A stretch of DNA of 64,000 bases, from positions 13,675 through 77,674 of the forward strand of contig CAZDYQ010000004.1 of the NCBI GenBank assembly GCA_964509685.1, written 5' to 3'. Shown here in pieces: positions 45,150-52,807 of this stretch. The first letter of the stretch is position 1. Each line of letters begins with the position of its first letter. The position numbers and the translations under genes are program-made. The notes under the pieces are model-generated. The model did not search any database and was not told the origin of the DNA. It saw only the letters and a list, made by a program, of their open reading frames with translations. Source of the DNA: JAMLIN01 sp964509685. GTDB taxonomy: Bacteria > Pseudomonadota > Gammaproteobacteria > Burkholderiales > Burkholderiaceae_E.

Positions 45150-45160
45150 GCGCGCCGGCC

Positions 45161-48100
45161 TCAGCTGCCGGGTTCCGTGATCTCGCGCCAGCCCATCGAG
45201 CGTGGATCGAGATAGCGCAGGTAGCCCTGGGTGAGCTTGAGCTCGTTGAACTGGCCGGTGATCACGGCGCGGATGTTGCCCCCGACGCGCACGAGGCGCA
45301 GGCCGACGGCGCCGGTCTTCGGGTCGAAGGAGGTGATCCGCGTGGGGGTTCCGCCGGAGAGGGTGCTCGGGTCGTAGAGCTGGGACTGCCCCGTCTCGAA
45401 GTTCGCCGCATAGATGCGCGACGACCCGCCCTCGTTGCAGAGCTGCGTGGTCTGGGGGATCGTCCCGAGCCACGAGATCTTGCCGAGGTCGGTGTCCTGC
45501 GGGTCGATCACCACGCGCTCGCCGGCGGTCAGCAGGTCGTGGTACCAGCCGGCGGGCTTGTCCGGGTCCGGCGTGATCGGGTTCAGCAGGTCGGTATTAG
45601 CGACCATCACCGAACGCGTGATCGGGAAGGTCGGGGCGTCGCCTTCGCCGCTTTCCCAGCGCGCGAGCCGGGTGCCGTCGCGGAAGGCATAGAAGCTCTG
45701 CTGGTGCGTGGTGTAGATGTCGTCCTGGCCCAGCAGGCGGCCGGTACCGACGAACACGTAGCGATTGCGCGTGATCGGGGCGACCCGCACCACCGGGCCG
45801 GACGTAACGGACTGATTCGCGGGCAGCTTCGCGAAGAGCTCCGGCGCCGGAACGTCGGCGGTGGGGCTCGTGAAGTCGAAGCGCCAGATGTTGCCGTCCA
45901 GGTCGCCGCCATAGACTTCGGTGATCGTGCCGTCGGCGCTGTCCGGCGTGTACGCCGTGACCTGGGCGAGGCCGGAGGGGCTCTCGTCGCTGCCCGCGCC
46001 GGTCGAGACCTTCTGCAGGAGTGCGCCCGTCTTGACGTCCACGATGTAGAGCCAGCCCTGGCCGCCGCCGTTGGAGCCGTGCGAGGCGATGTTGTTGTAG
46101 CCCGAGGTGAGCAGGGCGACCCAGCCCCACTTCTTCGTCTTCACGACCTGGGGCGCCCCGTAGGAGTAGCCCATCGTCGAGTCCTGGAATTCCCACAGGA
46201 CCTTGCCGGCCACGCCCGACTCGGTATCGAACGCGCCGGGATCGGTCACATCGATCGCGAAGAACCCGCGGCCACCCTTGCCCAGGCCCCCGATCAGGAC
46301 CGTGCGCCAGTCGCCGCTCGCCTCGGTCGCGCCATTGGTGCGCGCGAAGTCCGCATCGAAGATCCACGCGGTGGCATTGACGTAGTTGCGGTGGACGTAG
46401 TTCTTGTTAGGCAGGTCGGCGAGGACGCCCGTGCCCGCGCCGGCCGCCTTCGAGTACAGGAAGGAGGGCACGTAGGCGAAGACCTCCGTGCCGCCGTCGT
46501 TCCCGGTCACGCTCGCGTCGAAGGCATGCAGCATGCCGTCGTTGGCCCCGACGTAGAGCATCTCCCGGCGATCCTTCCAGGTCGTCTTGAAGGTCCCGTA
46601 GCCCGGGTTGTAGGCATCCGAGAGCGGCGCATTGGGCGCACCGACGTAGCGCGCCTCGGAATCGATGATGTCGCCCAGCTTGGTCTCGACGATGTTGCCG
46701 GTGGCCGTCTTGCGCAGCCGCTTGCGGAAGGCGCCGATGTCGTTGCGCCCGCGCAGCCACTCGAGGACCTGCTGGTCGTTGTTGAGGGCGTTCTGCTGCC
46801 AGCCGGAGAGCTGGTTCCAGCGGAAGGGCTTCGCGGTTCCCGTCGACGCGGTGGGCGAGTTCTTCGTCCAGGTGACGATGCGCCGTCCGGTGTCCCAGCC
46901 CTGGCTGTCGAGCTTCTCGGCGGCATTCCACTTCTGGACGGCGGTGATGTTGCCGGAAGCCTCGTCGAAGCCGGCGTAGGTGTAGCCGATCACGTTGCCG
47001 GACCAGAAGGCCGGGTCGTAGTTGACCCGGAAGATGCCGGTGTCGGTCTGCAGCTCGACCGAGCGCGTCGACGTGTTGATGCCGACCGCCGAGGCGACCT
47101 GGGCGCGAATGGAGGAGAACGCCGCGCGCAGGCCGTCCACGAGGGCCTCGGGCGAGCCCGCCTCGTAGTAGTTGTCCGGCAGCCAGTCGCCGTCGCGGTC
47201 CCAGACGTCCCGGATGTCGATCACACCGTCGCTGTTCTCGTCGGCGATGGCGTCGCCGAGGTCCAGGGTCGCGACCGGGTAGGGCCCGCCGGGCGGGTCG
47301 ACCGTGTTCTGGTCGATGTAGCCGCCGTACTTCGCGGCGAGCCAGAGCTGGTTGCGCCGGCGCGCATCGGTGCGCGAGACGCCGGTACCCCAGCTGCCGG
47401 ATTCCCGCACGTCGACGAAGTACGAGCGGACCCGCTGGCGGCCACGCGACTGGATCGTGTTCTCGGAGTCGGGCCGGATGTCGCGGGAATTGGCGTAGTA
47501 GGCGAGCGATGCGAGGTAGGCGGAGCCGTCGCAGCAGTTCACCGGCCCGGGGGCGAGCGGCGTGCCGTTCGACTTCAGGAGCTGGACCCCCTCGTTGGTG
47601 AGCTCCGTCTGGATGATCTCGTTCAGCAGGGTGGCGACGTTGGCCGGGAAGCTCGCGGCATTGGACGGCTGCGCGCCGCCCTCGTTGACGGTGGAGGTGT
47701 TCCCGGGCAGCCGCTTGTCCTTGTGCGTGTTCGCGTCCGCGATCCCGATGATGAAGTTGTTCGGGCACCATTCGTCCGCGTCCTCGAATCCCGGCGGCGG
47801 TGCGAGCGGGTCGTCCCAGTTGGTGATCACCGGGAAGCCGTCGATCTTTCGCGCCGCCCCGCTGCCCGTCAGGCCGCTGGAGTACTCCGGCGTCGGGCCG
47901 AGGTTCATGTAGTAGCGCAGCGCCTCGTAGTACATCTCGCTGACGGGGTCGTAGTTCTTGTAGCCGTCGCGCCGGCCGAACCGGTTGAGGTACTGGGTCA
48001 CGCCCGACTGGGTGATGGTGCCGGGGGTCGCCGCCGCATCGGCGGAATCGGGGTTGAGGATGTAGATGCCGGTGCTGGCATCCCATTCCGCATTGGCATT

Positions 48101-49204
48101 CGCGGTCTCGCCCGCCGCGCCCAGCACCGGGCGGGTCGGGCCGACGAACTTCATGCGGGCCCGGAGCACGCCGCCGTCGCGCAGGATGTCGTCATCGAGC
48201 AGGTAGCCCATGGCGGCAAACCGCACGTCCATCGCGTTGGCCTGGATGAGCCCGGTGGGCTTGAGCGTGCCGGCGGGGTACGCCGTGCAGGTGGTGGCGG
48301 TCTCCGGGAAGTTCGGGTCGCACACCTTCACGCGCACCTTGAAGTCCTGGGTGTTGCTGGTAATCCCGCTGTTCGAGGCGATCCGCATCGAGGTGTTGCG
48401 GCCCTCGACCGAGACGTAGAGCTCGTTCCAGGTGTACGGCGTCACGTTGCGCGGCGCGGTGATCGGCAGGCCGGAGAAGGCCTTGCCGAGCTGCTTGATG
48501 GGGAACTGCGCGGTGCCGCCCTGGCCGTCGTGCCGTGCCTTCTCGAGCACGGTGAGCGACTGGGTGTCGATGGCCCTGTCGCCGCCGGTCATCACCCAGC
48601 GGAACAGGTCGGTGGTCTGCATCGTGGCCCAGTTGAGGAAGTTGCCGCTCCATCCCTCGGCGCTGCCGCAACGCGCCGTCGAGGTGGAGGGCTGGTCCTT
48701 GTAGCCTCGGGTGGGATCGTAGCCGTCCGTGTAGCGGTAGGGCTCGAAGTACTCGCCGCCCGAGTTGTACCGGTAGCACTTGAAGGGATCGAAGTAGCCC
48801 AGGTAGGGCATCGACGCCTGGGGCTTGAAGCTCGGGTTGCCGACATTGGCGGCGGCCACGCGGCTCGCGCGCTCGCCGGGACTGAAATAGCAGGCGCTGC
48901 GGCCGTTGTCGCGGCCCGGACAGCCCGTCCCGCTGGTCTCGTCGTTGTAGGCCTGGACGTTGCCCGTCGGCCACTCCACCGAGAGGGCGAGCAGGACGTT
49001 GGCCGGGACGCTCAGGGTGGTGCGCGCCGGCTGGTCGGAGAGGTCCGTCTCGGCGGCCTGCGCCATGGGCGTCCAGGCCAGGAGGGTCGCGGCAACGATG
49101 GATGACCAGCGGGCGATCGCGCTGTCGCGCATGCGGTCCACGAAACTGGCCGGCGTTGCCGCGGGGCGATCAGCGGCGTGCGGGACGTGGCGTGTACGCT
49201 GCAT
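45161..49204 (-). CDS. pilY1: Type IV pilus tip adhesin/assembly protein PilY1
   Basis: A 1347-residue exported protein with a signal peptide ending near residue 50 (LLAWTPMAQAA). The N-terminal region includes VPANVLLALSVEWPTGNVQA and NFIIGIADANTHKDKRLPGN, seen in many PilY1 proteins, but I find no DxSxS MIDAS of a von Willebrand A domain. An EF-hand-like Ca loop starts at D655 (DENSDGVIDIRD). The C-terminal half (about 770-1340) is the PilY beta-propeller: LYVGANDGMLHAFDASVTGN, GGLGKGGRGFFAIDVTDP and VYGGDLDGNIWRFDF. It should cap the pilus with the minor pilins and affect adhesion and twitching. The start is 6 bases after the pilX stop. Confidence 0.94.
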   Translation of the reverse strand: MQRTRHVPHAADRPAATPASFVDRMRDSAIARWSSIVAATLLAWTPMAQAAETDLSDQPARTTLSVPANVLLALSVEWPTGNVQAYNDETSGTGCPGRDNGRSACYFSPGERASRVAAANVGNPSFKPQASMPYLGYFDPFKCYRYNSGGEYFEPYRYTDGYDPTRGYKDQPSTSTARCGSAEGWSGNFLNWATMQTTDLFRWVMTGGDRAIDTQSLTVLEKARHDGQGGTAQFPIKQLGKAFSGLPITAPRNVTPYTWNELYVSVEGRNTSMRIASNSGITSNTQDFKVRVKVCDPNFPETATTCTAYPAGTLKPTGLIQANAMDVRFAAMGYLLDDDILRDGGVLRARMKFVGPTRPVLGAAGETANANAEWDASTGIYILNPDSADAAATPGTITQSGVTQYLNRFGRRDGYKNYDPVSEMYYEALRYYMNLGPTPEYSSGLTGSGAARKIDGFPVITNWDDPLAPPPGFEDADEWCPNNFIIGIADANTHKDKRLPGNTSTVNEGGAQPSNAASFPANVATLLNEIIQTELTNEGVQLLKSNGTPLAPGPVNCCDGSAYLASLAYYANSRDIRPDSENTIQSRGRQRVRSYFVDVRESGSWGTGVSRTDARRRNQLWLAAKYGGYIDQNTVDPPGGPYPVATLDLGDAIADENSDGVIDIRDVWDRDGDWLPDNYYEAGSPEALVDGLRAAFSSIRAQVASAVGINTSTRSVELQTDTGIFRVNYDPAFWSGNVIGYTYAGFDEASGNITAVQKWNAAEKLDSQGWDTGRRIVTWTKNSPTASTGTAKPFRWNQLSGWQQNALNNDQQVLEWLRGRNDIGAFRKRLRKTATGNIVETKLGDIIDSEARYVGAPNAPLSDAYNPGYGTFKTTWKDRREMLYVGANDGMLHAFDASVTGNDGGTEVFAYVPSFLYSKAAGAGTGVLADLPNKNYVHRNYVNATAWIFDADFARTNGATEASGDWRTVLIGGLGKGGRGFFAIDVTDPGAFDTESGVAGKVLWEFQDSTMGYSYGAPQVVKTKKWGWVALLTSGYNNIASHGSNGGGQGWLYIVDVKTGALLQKVSTGAGSDESPSGLAQVTAYTPDSADGTITEVYGGDLDGNIWRFDFTSPTADVPAPELFAKLPANQSVTSGPVVRVAPITRNRYVFVGTGRLLGQDDIYTTHQQSFYAFRDGTRLARWESGEGDAPTFPITRSVMVANTDLLNPITPDPDKPAGWYHDLLTAGERVVIDPQDTDLGKISWLGTIPQTTQLCNEGGSSRIYAANFETGQSQLYDPSTLSGGTPTRITSFDPKTGAVGLRLVRVGGNIRAVITGQFNELKLTQGYLRYLDPRSMGWREITEPGS

Positions 49205-49210
49205 GGCAAG

Positions 49211-49840
49211 TCACTCGATCGGCAGGGTGAACAGGGCTTGCGACAGGGCTTCGACTCCGCGCGGACCGTTCGTGCGCGCGGTGACACGGAACACCGGGGT
49301 TCGGGGCGTCGAGACGCTCGAGCAGCGCGAGCAGTTGTCCGGCACCCGTGAGCTCGACATTGCGCAATGGTTGTCGGCCGCGGGTTCCTGGAGCGAGCAG
49401 AGCCGCTCGATCAGGTACACCGTCTGCATACCTTCGCCGCTGTCGATGGCCGAGGACGCCGCAACCGAGCCGAAGGCCGCGGCGAACGCGGCGTCGTCCT
49501 TGATCGCGAGCGGCACCCCGGCGCTGTCGGTGGGCAGGGCGGTGGCGGAGTAGGCGAAGCCGCCGGCCTGGCCCAGGGCGTCGGTCTCGGTGTTCTTCAG
49601 CATCGCGAAATGCCTGCCCGCCTGGGACTCGAACTCGCCTATGGCCGTGCGAATGGCGATCTGGTTGCGGTTGACCGCGTCGCGCTGGAAGGAGGCATTG
49701 CGGGCCAGCAGGGTCGAGGAGTCGATCATCCTCACCAGTCCGATGGAGGCCATCGCCATGACGGTGACCATCACGAGCGCGATGGGCAGCGCGGTGCCGC
49801 CCTGGGCGCGGGATCGCGAAGGCAGGCGCGGGATCCTCAT
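49211..49840 (-). CDS. pilX: Minor pilin-associated protein PilX
   Basis: A 209-residue protein with a short basic N-terminus and a PilX-type hydrophobic helix (GGTALPIALVMVTVMAMASI, about 13-32). Unlike the other pilins it lacks the Glu at position 5, as is usual for PilX/GspK-like subunits. The C-terminal half has four or more cysteines (LCSLQEP, NHCAMSS, NCSRCSS) that may form disulfides. It overlaps pilW by 4 bases, has GGAG 7 bases before the ATG at 49840 and is followed by pilY1. It probably sits in the priming complex at the pilus tip. Confidence 0.9.
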   Translation of the reverse strand: MRIPRLPSRSRAQGGTALPIALVMVTVMAMASIGLVRMIDSSTLLARNASFQRDAVNRNQIAIRTAIGEFESQAGRHFAMLKNTETDALGQAGGFAYSATALPTDSAGVPLAIKDDAAFAAAFGSVAASSAIDSGEGMQTVYLIERLCSLQEPAADNHCAMSSSRVPDNCSRCSSVSTPRTPVFRVTARTNGPRGVEALSQALFTLPIE

Positions 49841-51018
49841 ATGCAGGCTCCGGCGGACGGGATGCCGCCATAGCGGCGGTGCTCGGCGCACAGCGCGATG
49901 CGCTGGTTGGGCAGCGGGACGATCGTGTCGTACACCTGGTACTGGAAGCTGCGCTGCTCGGTCGTGTAGTTGAGCGTGACCTGCACGTCCGCCGGGAGAT
50001 CCGGGAAGAGGGTCATGCTCGCCGGACCCTGCACGCCCTGCCTCTCGGTCGAGCGGACCACGATGGCGAGGCGCAGCGCCTTGATGGCGAGCGCCGCCTC
50101 GCCGTCTGCCTGGAGCGAGGCGAACGACCAGGCGCCCGTGGGGGCAACCCAGGCGTCCACCACGTTGTCGTTCGCGAGGCCGCCGGACGAGCCGTCGTCG
50201 ATGCCGTAGAGCACCTGCAGGTTCACGACGTTCTCGCCGATGGGGGCCGGCGTCGAGAGCGTGACGCGCTCGAGCATGTCGAGCTGGACCAGCTGGTCGT
50301 TCGCATTGACGCCGAAAAGCGCGAAGGTCGGCGTCGCCCCGAGGTTCACCAGCGTGTAGTCGGCCGGCTGCGGCAGGGTGGTAAAGCCGTTGGGGTTGTT
50401 GTAGGGCGCGGCCAGGGCGGCGGAGGTCGGCACCGCGGTGGGCGCGGCCTGGCCGGAGGGCGGCGGGACATAGCTGGAGTCCACCTGGCCGATCTGGCAG
50501 TCCCCGCCAGGGCTGCCGGGGTTGGACACGAGCAGGAGGTCGCCGGCCCGGAACCCGACGGAGGGAAGCGTCTCGACCTGCGCGGGGGACGTGATCGTCA
50601 GCGCCATCGGGGCGCCCCCGGTCGAGTTGCCGGCGCTCATCACCATGACGATGTCGGGATTGCTGCCGCCGCCGTCGAGGACCCCGACCGGCAGCACGTT
50701 GAGGCTCGCCGGCAGCGCGGCGAAAGGGGCCGGCCATGCGGAGGCCCGCGGAAGGAGCGCGGAGCCACCTCGCCATGCGAGGAGGCGGCAGCCCCACACG
50801 TTCATCCCGTTGGCAAGCCCGTTGCCCGCCAGCCGCAGTTCCCGCATCAGGCGCCAGCCGGTCATGGTGCCCACCTGCTGGGCGTCGGCCTGCCCGGTGG
50901 TGGCGCGCCGGCCGATCTCGCTCGCGGAGAAGGCCTGGACGATTGCCAGGGCGGCCAGCAGGCCGACGGCCATGCCGACGAGCAGCTCGACGATCGAGAG
51001 TCCGCGCTGTCGGTGCAT
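49837..51018 (-). CDS. pilW: Type IV minor prepilin PilW
   Basis: A 393-residue prepilin. MHRQRG|LSIVELLVGMAVG gives a 6-residue leader cleaved by PilD after Gly, then the hydrophobic helix with the conserved Glu at position 5. The large C-terminal domain has the PilW pattern MRELRLAGNGLANG and a beta-rich body with few cysteines. I take ATG 51018 rather than 51054 because GAGGA lies upstream and the leader is of normal length. It forms part of the minor-pilin complex with PilV, PilX, FimT and PilE. Confidence 0.93.
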   Translation of the reverse strand: MHRQRGLSIVELLVGMAVGLLAALAIVQAFSASEIGRRATTGQADAQQVGTMTGWRLMRELRLAGNGLANGMNVWGCRLLAWRGGSALLPRASAWPAPFAALPASLNVLPVGVLDGGGSNPDIVMVMSAGNSTGGAPMALTITSPAQVETLPSVGFRAGDLLLVSNPGSPGGDCQIGQVDSSYVPPPSGQAAPTAVPTSAALAAPYNNPNGFTTLPQPADYTLVNLGATPTFALFGVNANDQLVQLDMLERVTLSTPAPIGENVVNLQVLYGIDDGSSGGLANDNVVDAWVAPTGAWSFASLQADGEAALAIKALRLAIVVRSTERQGVQGPASMTLFPDLPADVQVTLNYTTEQRSFQYQVYDTIVPLPNQRIALCAEHRRYGGIPSAGACI

Positions 51019-51025
51019 ATCGTCC

Positions 51026-51520
51026 TCAGTCGTAAAGGGCGCTGACGGTGACATGCTGCCGGGTCTGCGTCATGGCACTGATTGCGCCGCTGGCGTCCCG
51101 GACGCGATGCCGGGGCGGCACCCAGGTCACGACGATCCGCACGGTGAGAGGATCGCCGCCGACCGAGGCGAACTCGACGGTGGCATCACCCGCGGGCAGC
51201 CCGACGCCCTCCGCCTGGACGCGCTCCTCCAGCCATTCCTGGAACCGCGGGCCCCCCGTCGAGAAGTCGGCGACCACGGTGGCGGGCGGGGCGATCTGCA
51301 TGCGCGCGAGCAGCTCGTCTGCCGCCGCGGCCGCCTCGGTGCGATAGCGGGCATCGGACGTGACCTGCGCACCCGAGGCCTGCGCCCCGATCATCCCGAG
51401 CACGGCGATCGCGAACACCACGATGGCGATCAGGCTCTCGAGCAAGGTGAAGCCCGCCTGTCCGGTCGACGGGGCAGGTTTCATGCGCGCGCGAGGGGCG
51501 ATGGCGATCGAGCGTGGCAT
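51026..51520 (-). CDS. pilV: Type IV minor prepilin PilV
   Basis: A 164-residue prepilin with the cleavage site QAG|FTLLESLIAIVVFAI. The leader is 23 residues from ATG 51520 or 11 from ATG 51484; the first gives a TGACATG junction with fimT, the second a more usual leader length. The C-terminal domain is short and beta-rich (VEFASVGGDPLTVRIVVTWV). PilV is a priming-complex minor pilin. Confidence 0.9.
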   Translation of the reverse strand: MPRSIAIAPRARMKPAPSTGQAGFTLLESLIAIVVFAIAVLGMIGAQASGAQVTSDARYRTEAAAAADELLARMQIAPPATVVADFSTGGPRFQEWLEERVQAEGVGLPAGDATVEFASVGGDPLTVRIVVTWVPPRHRVRDASGAISAMTQTRQHVTVSALYD

Positions 51521-51521
51521 G

Positions 51522-52148
51522 TCAGCACCCCGAGGGCAGCCTCGGCTGGCAGGCCGAATTCGTTCCGTAGGCGGCGGCGGAGTCGCAGACCCTGATGGAG
51601 CCGCCGGGCGTCACGTAGGTGCAGAAGCGCAGGGACTGCGGGGCGTGGTTGAACTGGACGACCCGGGGCGACGCGAGCATCAGCGGAGTGCCGCTGGACA
51701 TGTCCAGGACCCGGCCCATGGGCGTGAAGACGATCGAGCTCAGGTTGCCCGCGGTCGTGATGCTCTTGCCGAAGCGCTCGCGCGACTCGCCGCCCAGGAA
51801 CTCGTCCGCGCTGGTCGCCCCCTGGACGCGCACCATCCAGGCGGTCGCCGTGGCGGGCGCGGCGGCGGTCGCGCTGGTCACGTTGGCGGCCGACGGCTCC
51901 GAGGTCGTCATCAGGACCTCGACGTTGCGATTGAGGCGGGTCGCCTCCGCCTGCGCCTTGCGCAGCGCGGCGGCCAGCGACTGGGCGGCCGACGTGGTCT
52001 GCCGGGAGGCGAAGAGTCGCTCGAAGCTCGGCACCGCGATCACGATCAGGGCGCCGAGGATGGCGATGGTGAACATCAGCTCGAGCAGCGTGAACCCGGC
52101 GCCGTGGCGCCGGGCCCGGGGCATGGCGAGCGGGCGCGCACCGGTCAT
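51522..52148 (-). CDS. fimT: GspH/FimT family minor pseudopilin
   Basis: A 208-residue prepilin with cleavage site GAG|FTLLELMFTIAILGAL, followed by VIAVPSFERLFASRQTTSAA and LRKAQAEATRLNRNVEV, the FimT/GspH signature. The C-terminal beta domain includes FTPMGRVLDM and ends with Cys-containing strands. The ATG at 52148 has AAGGAG 5 bases upstream, which includes the pilE stop. FimT of other bacteria binds DNA in natural uptake; whether this one does is unknown. Confidence 0.9.
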   Translation of the reverse strand: MTGARPLAMPRARRHGAGFTLLELMFTIAILGALIVIAVPSFERLFASRQTTSAAQSLAAALRKAQAEATRLNRNVEVLMTTSEPSAANVTSATAAAPATATAWMVRVQGATSADEFLGGESRERFGKSITTAGNLSSIVFTPMGRVLDMSSGTPLMLASPRVVQFNHAPQSLRFCTYVTPGGSIRVCDSAAAYGTNSACQPRLPSGC

Positions 52149-52150
52149 CG

Positions 52151-52585
52151 TCACTCCTTGCGCACGATGAAGCGGTTCACCGGCAGCGCGCCCGAGTACC
52201 AGCCGGAGGGCAGCGCGGCGGTCCCCTCGACGCCGGCGTCGTCGATCGTGTAGACGAAGCCAGCGGACGATCCGATCCCCGTGGCGGTGAGGGTGAACTG
52301 CTGGCCGTCGGCGGCCGTGGTGCAGGTGATGTTGAACTGGCCCTCGGCGTCGTAGAAGTCGGCCACGGCGCACGCGCCACCCGACGCGTAGCTGCGGTTG
52401 CCCGCATAGAACTGTTCGAGACGCAGCTTGGTTTCCTTCAGCACGGCAATGCCGGCGGCAAGGCGGGCGCGCTGCGTGTAGCTGCCCCATGCGGGAATGG
52501 CGATGGCGGCCAGGATGCCGATGATCGTCATCACCAGCAGGAGTTCGATCAACGTAAAGCCTGCGTGCCGACGAGTTCGGGTCAT
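52151..52585 (-). CDS. pilE: PilE-like type IV (minor) pilin
   Basis: A 144-residue prepilin, MTRTRRHAG|FTLIELLLVMTIIGILA, with the conserved Glu-5 and AAIAIPAWGSYTQRARLAAG. The C-terminal domain has three cysteines (GACAVADFY, NITCTTA) of the ComP/PilE DUF-type and the end GWYSGALPVNRFIVRKE. Its place at the head of the fimT-pilV-W-X-Y1 operon indicates the minor PilE rather than the major PilA. The ATG at 52585 has GGAG 8 bases upstream. No convincing promoter was found in the 220-base gap to the divergent synthetase gene. Confidence 0.92.
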   Translation of the reverse strand: MTRTRRHAGFTLIELLLVMTIIGILAAIAIPAWGSYTQRARLAAGIAVLKETKLRLEQFYAGNRSYASGGACAVADFYDAEGQFNITCTTAADGQQFTLTATGIGSSAGFVYTIDDAGVEGTAALPSGWYSGALPVNRFIVRKE

Positions 52586-52807
52586 GCGGTTCGCTCCGGG
52601 AGCAAGGGCCGATCACCCGGCAGGTGTGCGCGGGATGGCTTTTTCACCGGCTCAACTTAGTGGGGCGGTCGGGGTGCGGCGACGGGATGCCGACGGGCGG
52701 CGCGTTTGCGGCGTTCAGTGGCACGCCGCGCTAACATTGGTTCGGGGACCGTCGCGGGCCCGCGGCCCGCGGCCTTGCGCACGCCGAAGAACCGAAGACA
52801 CGAGACC

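Noticed and set aside
45050..49105. A 1351-codon open frame on the plus strand opposite pilY1
   Set aside because: It mirrors pilY1 codon by codon, a usual effect of GC-rich third positions. Its translation is Arg/Gly/Val/Ala-rich without any domain, and pilY1 has clear homology on the other strand.
52586..52807. Sigma-54 promoter upstream of pilE
   Set aside because: Pilin genes often use sigma-54, so I looked for GG-N10-GC on the minus strand. CCGGGTGATCGGCCCTTGC is suggestive but the GG/GC spacing is wrong.
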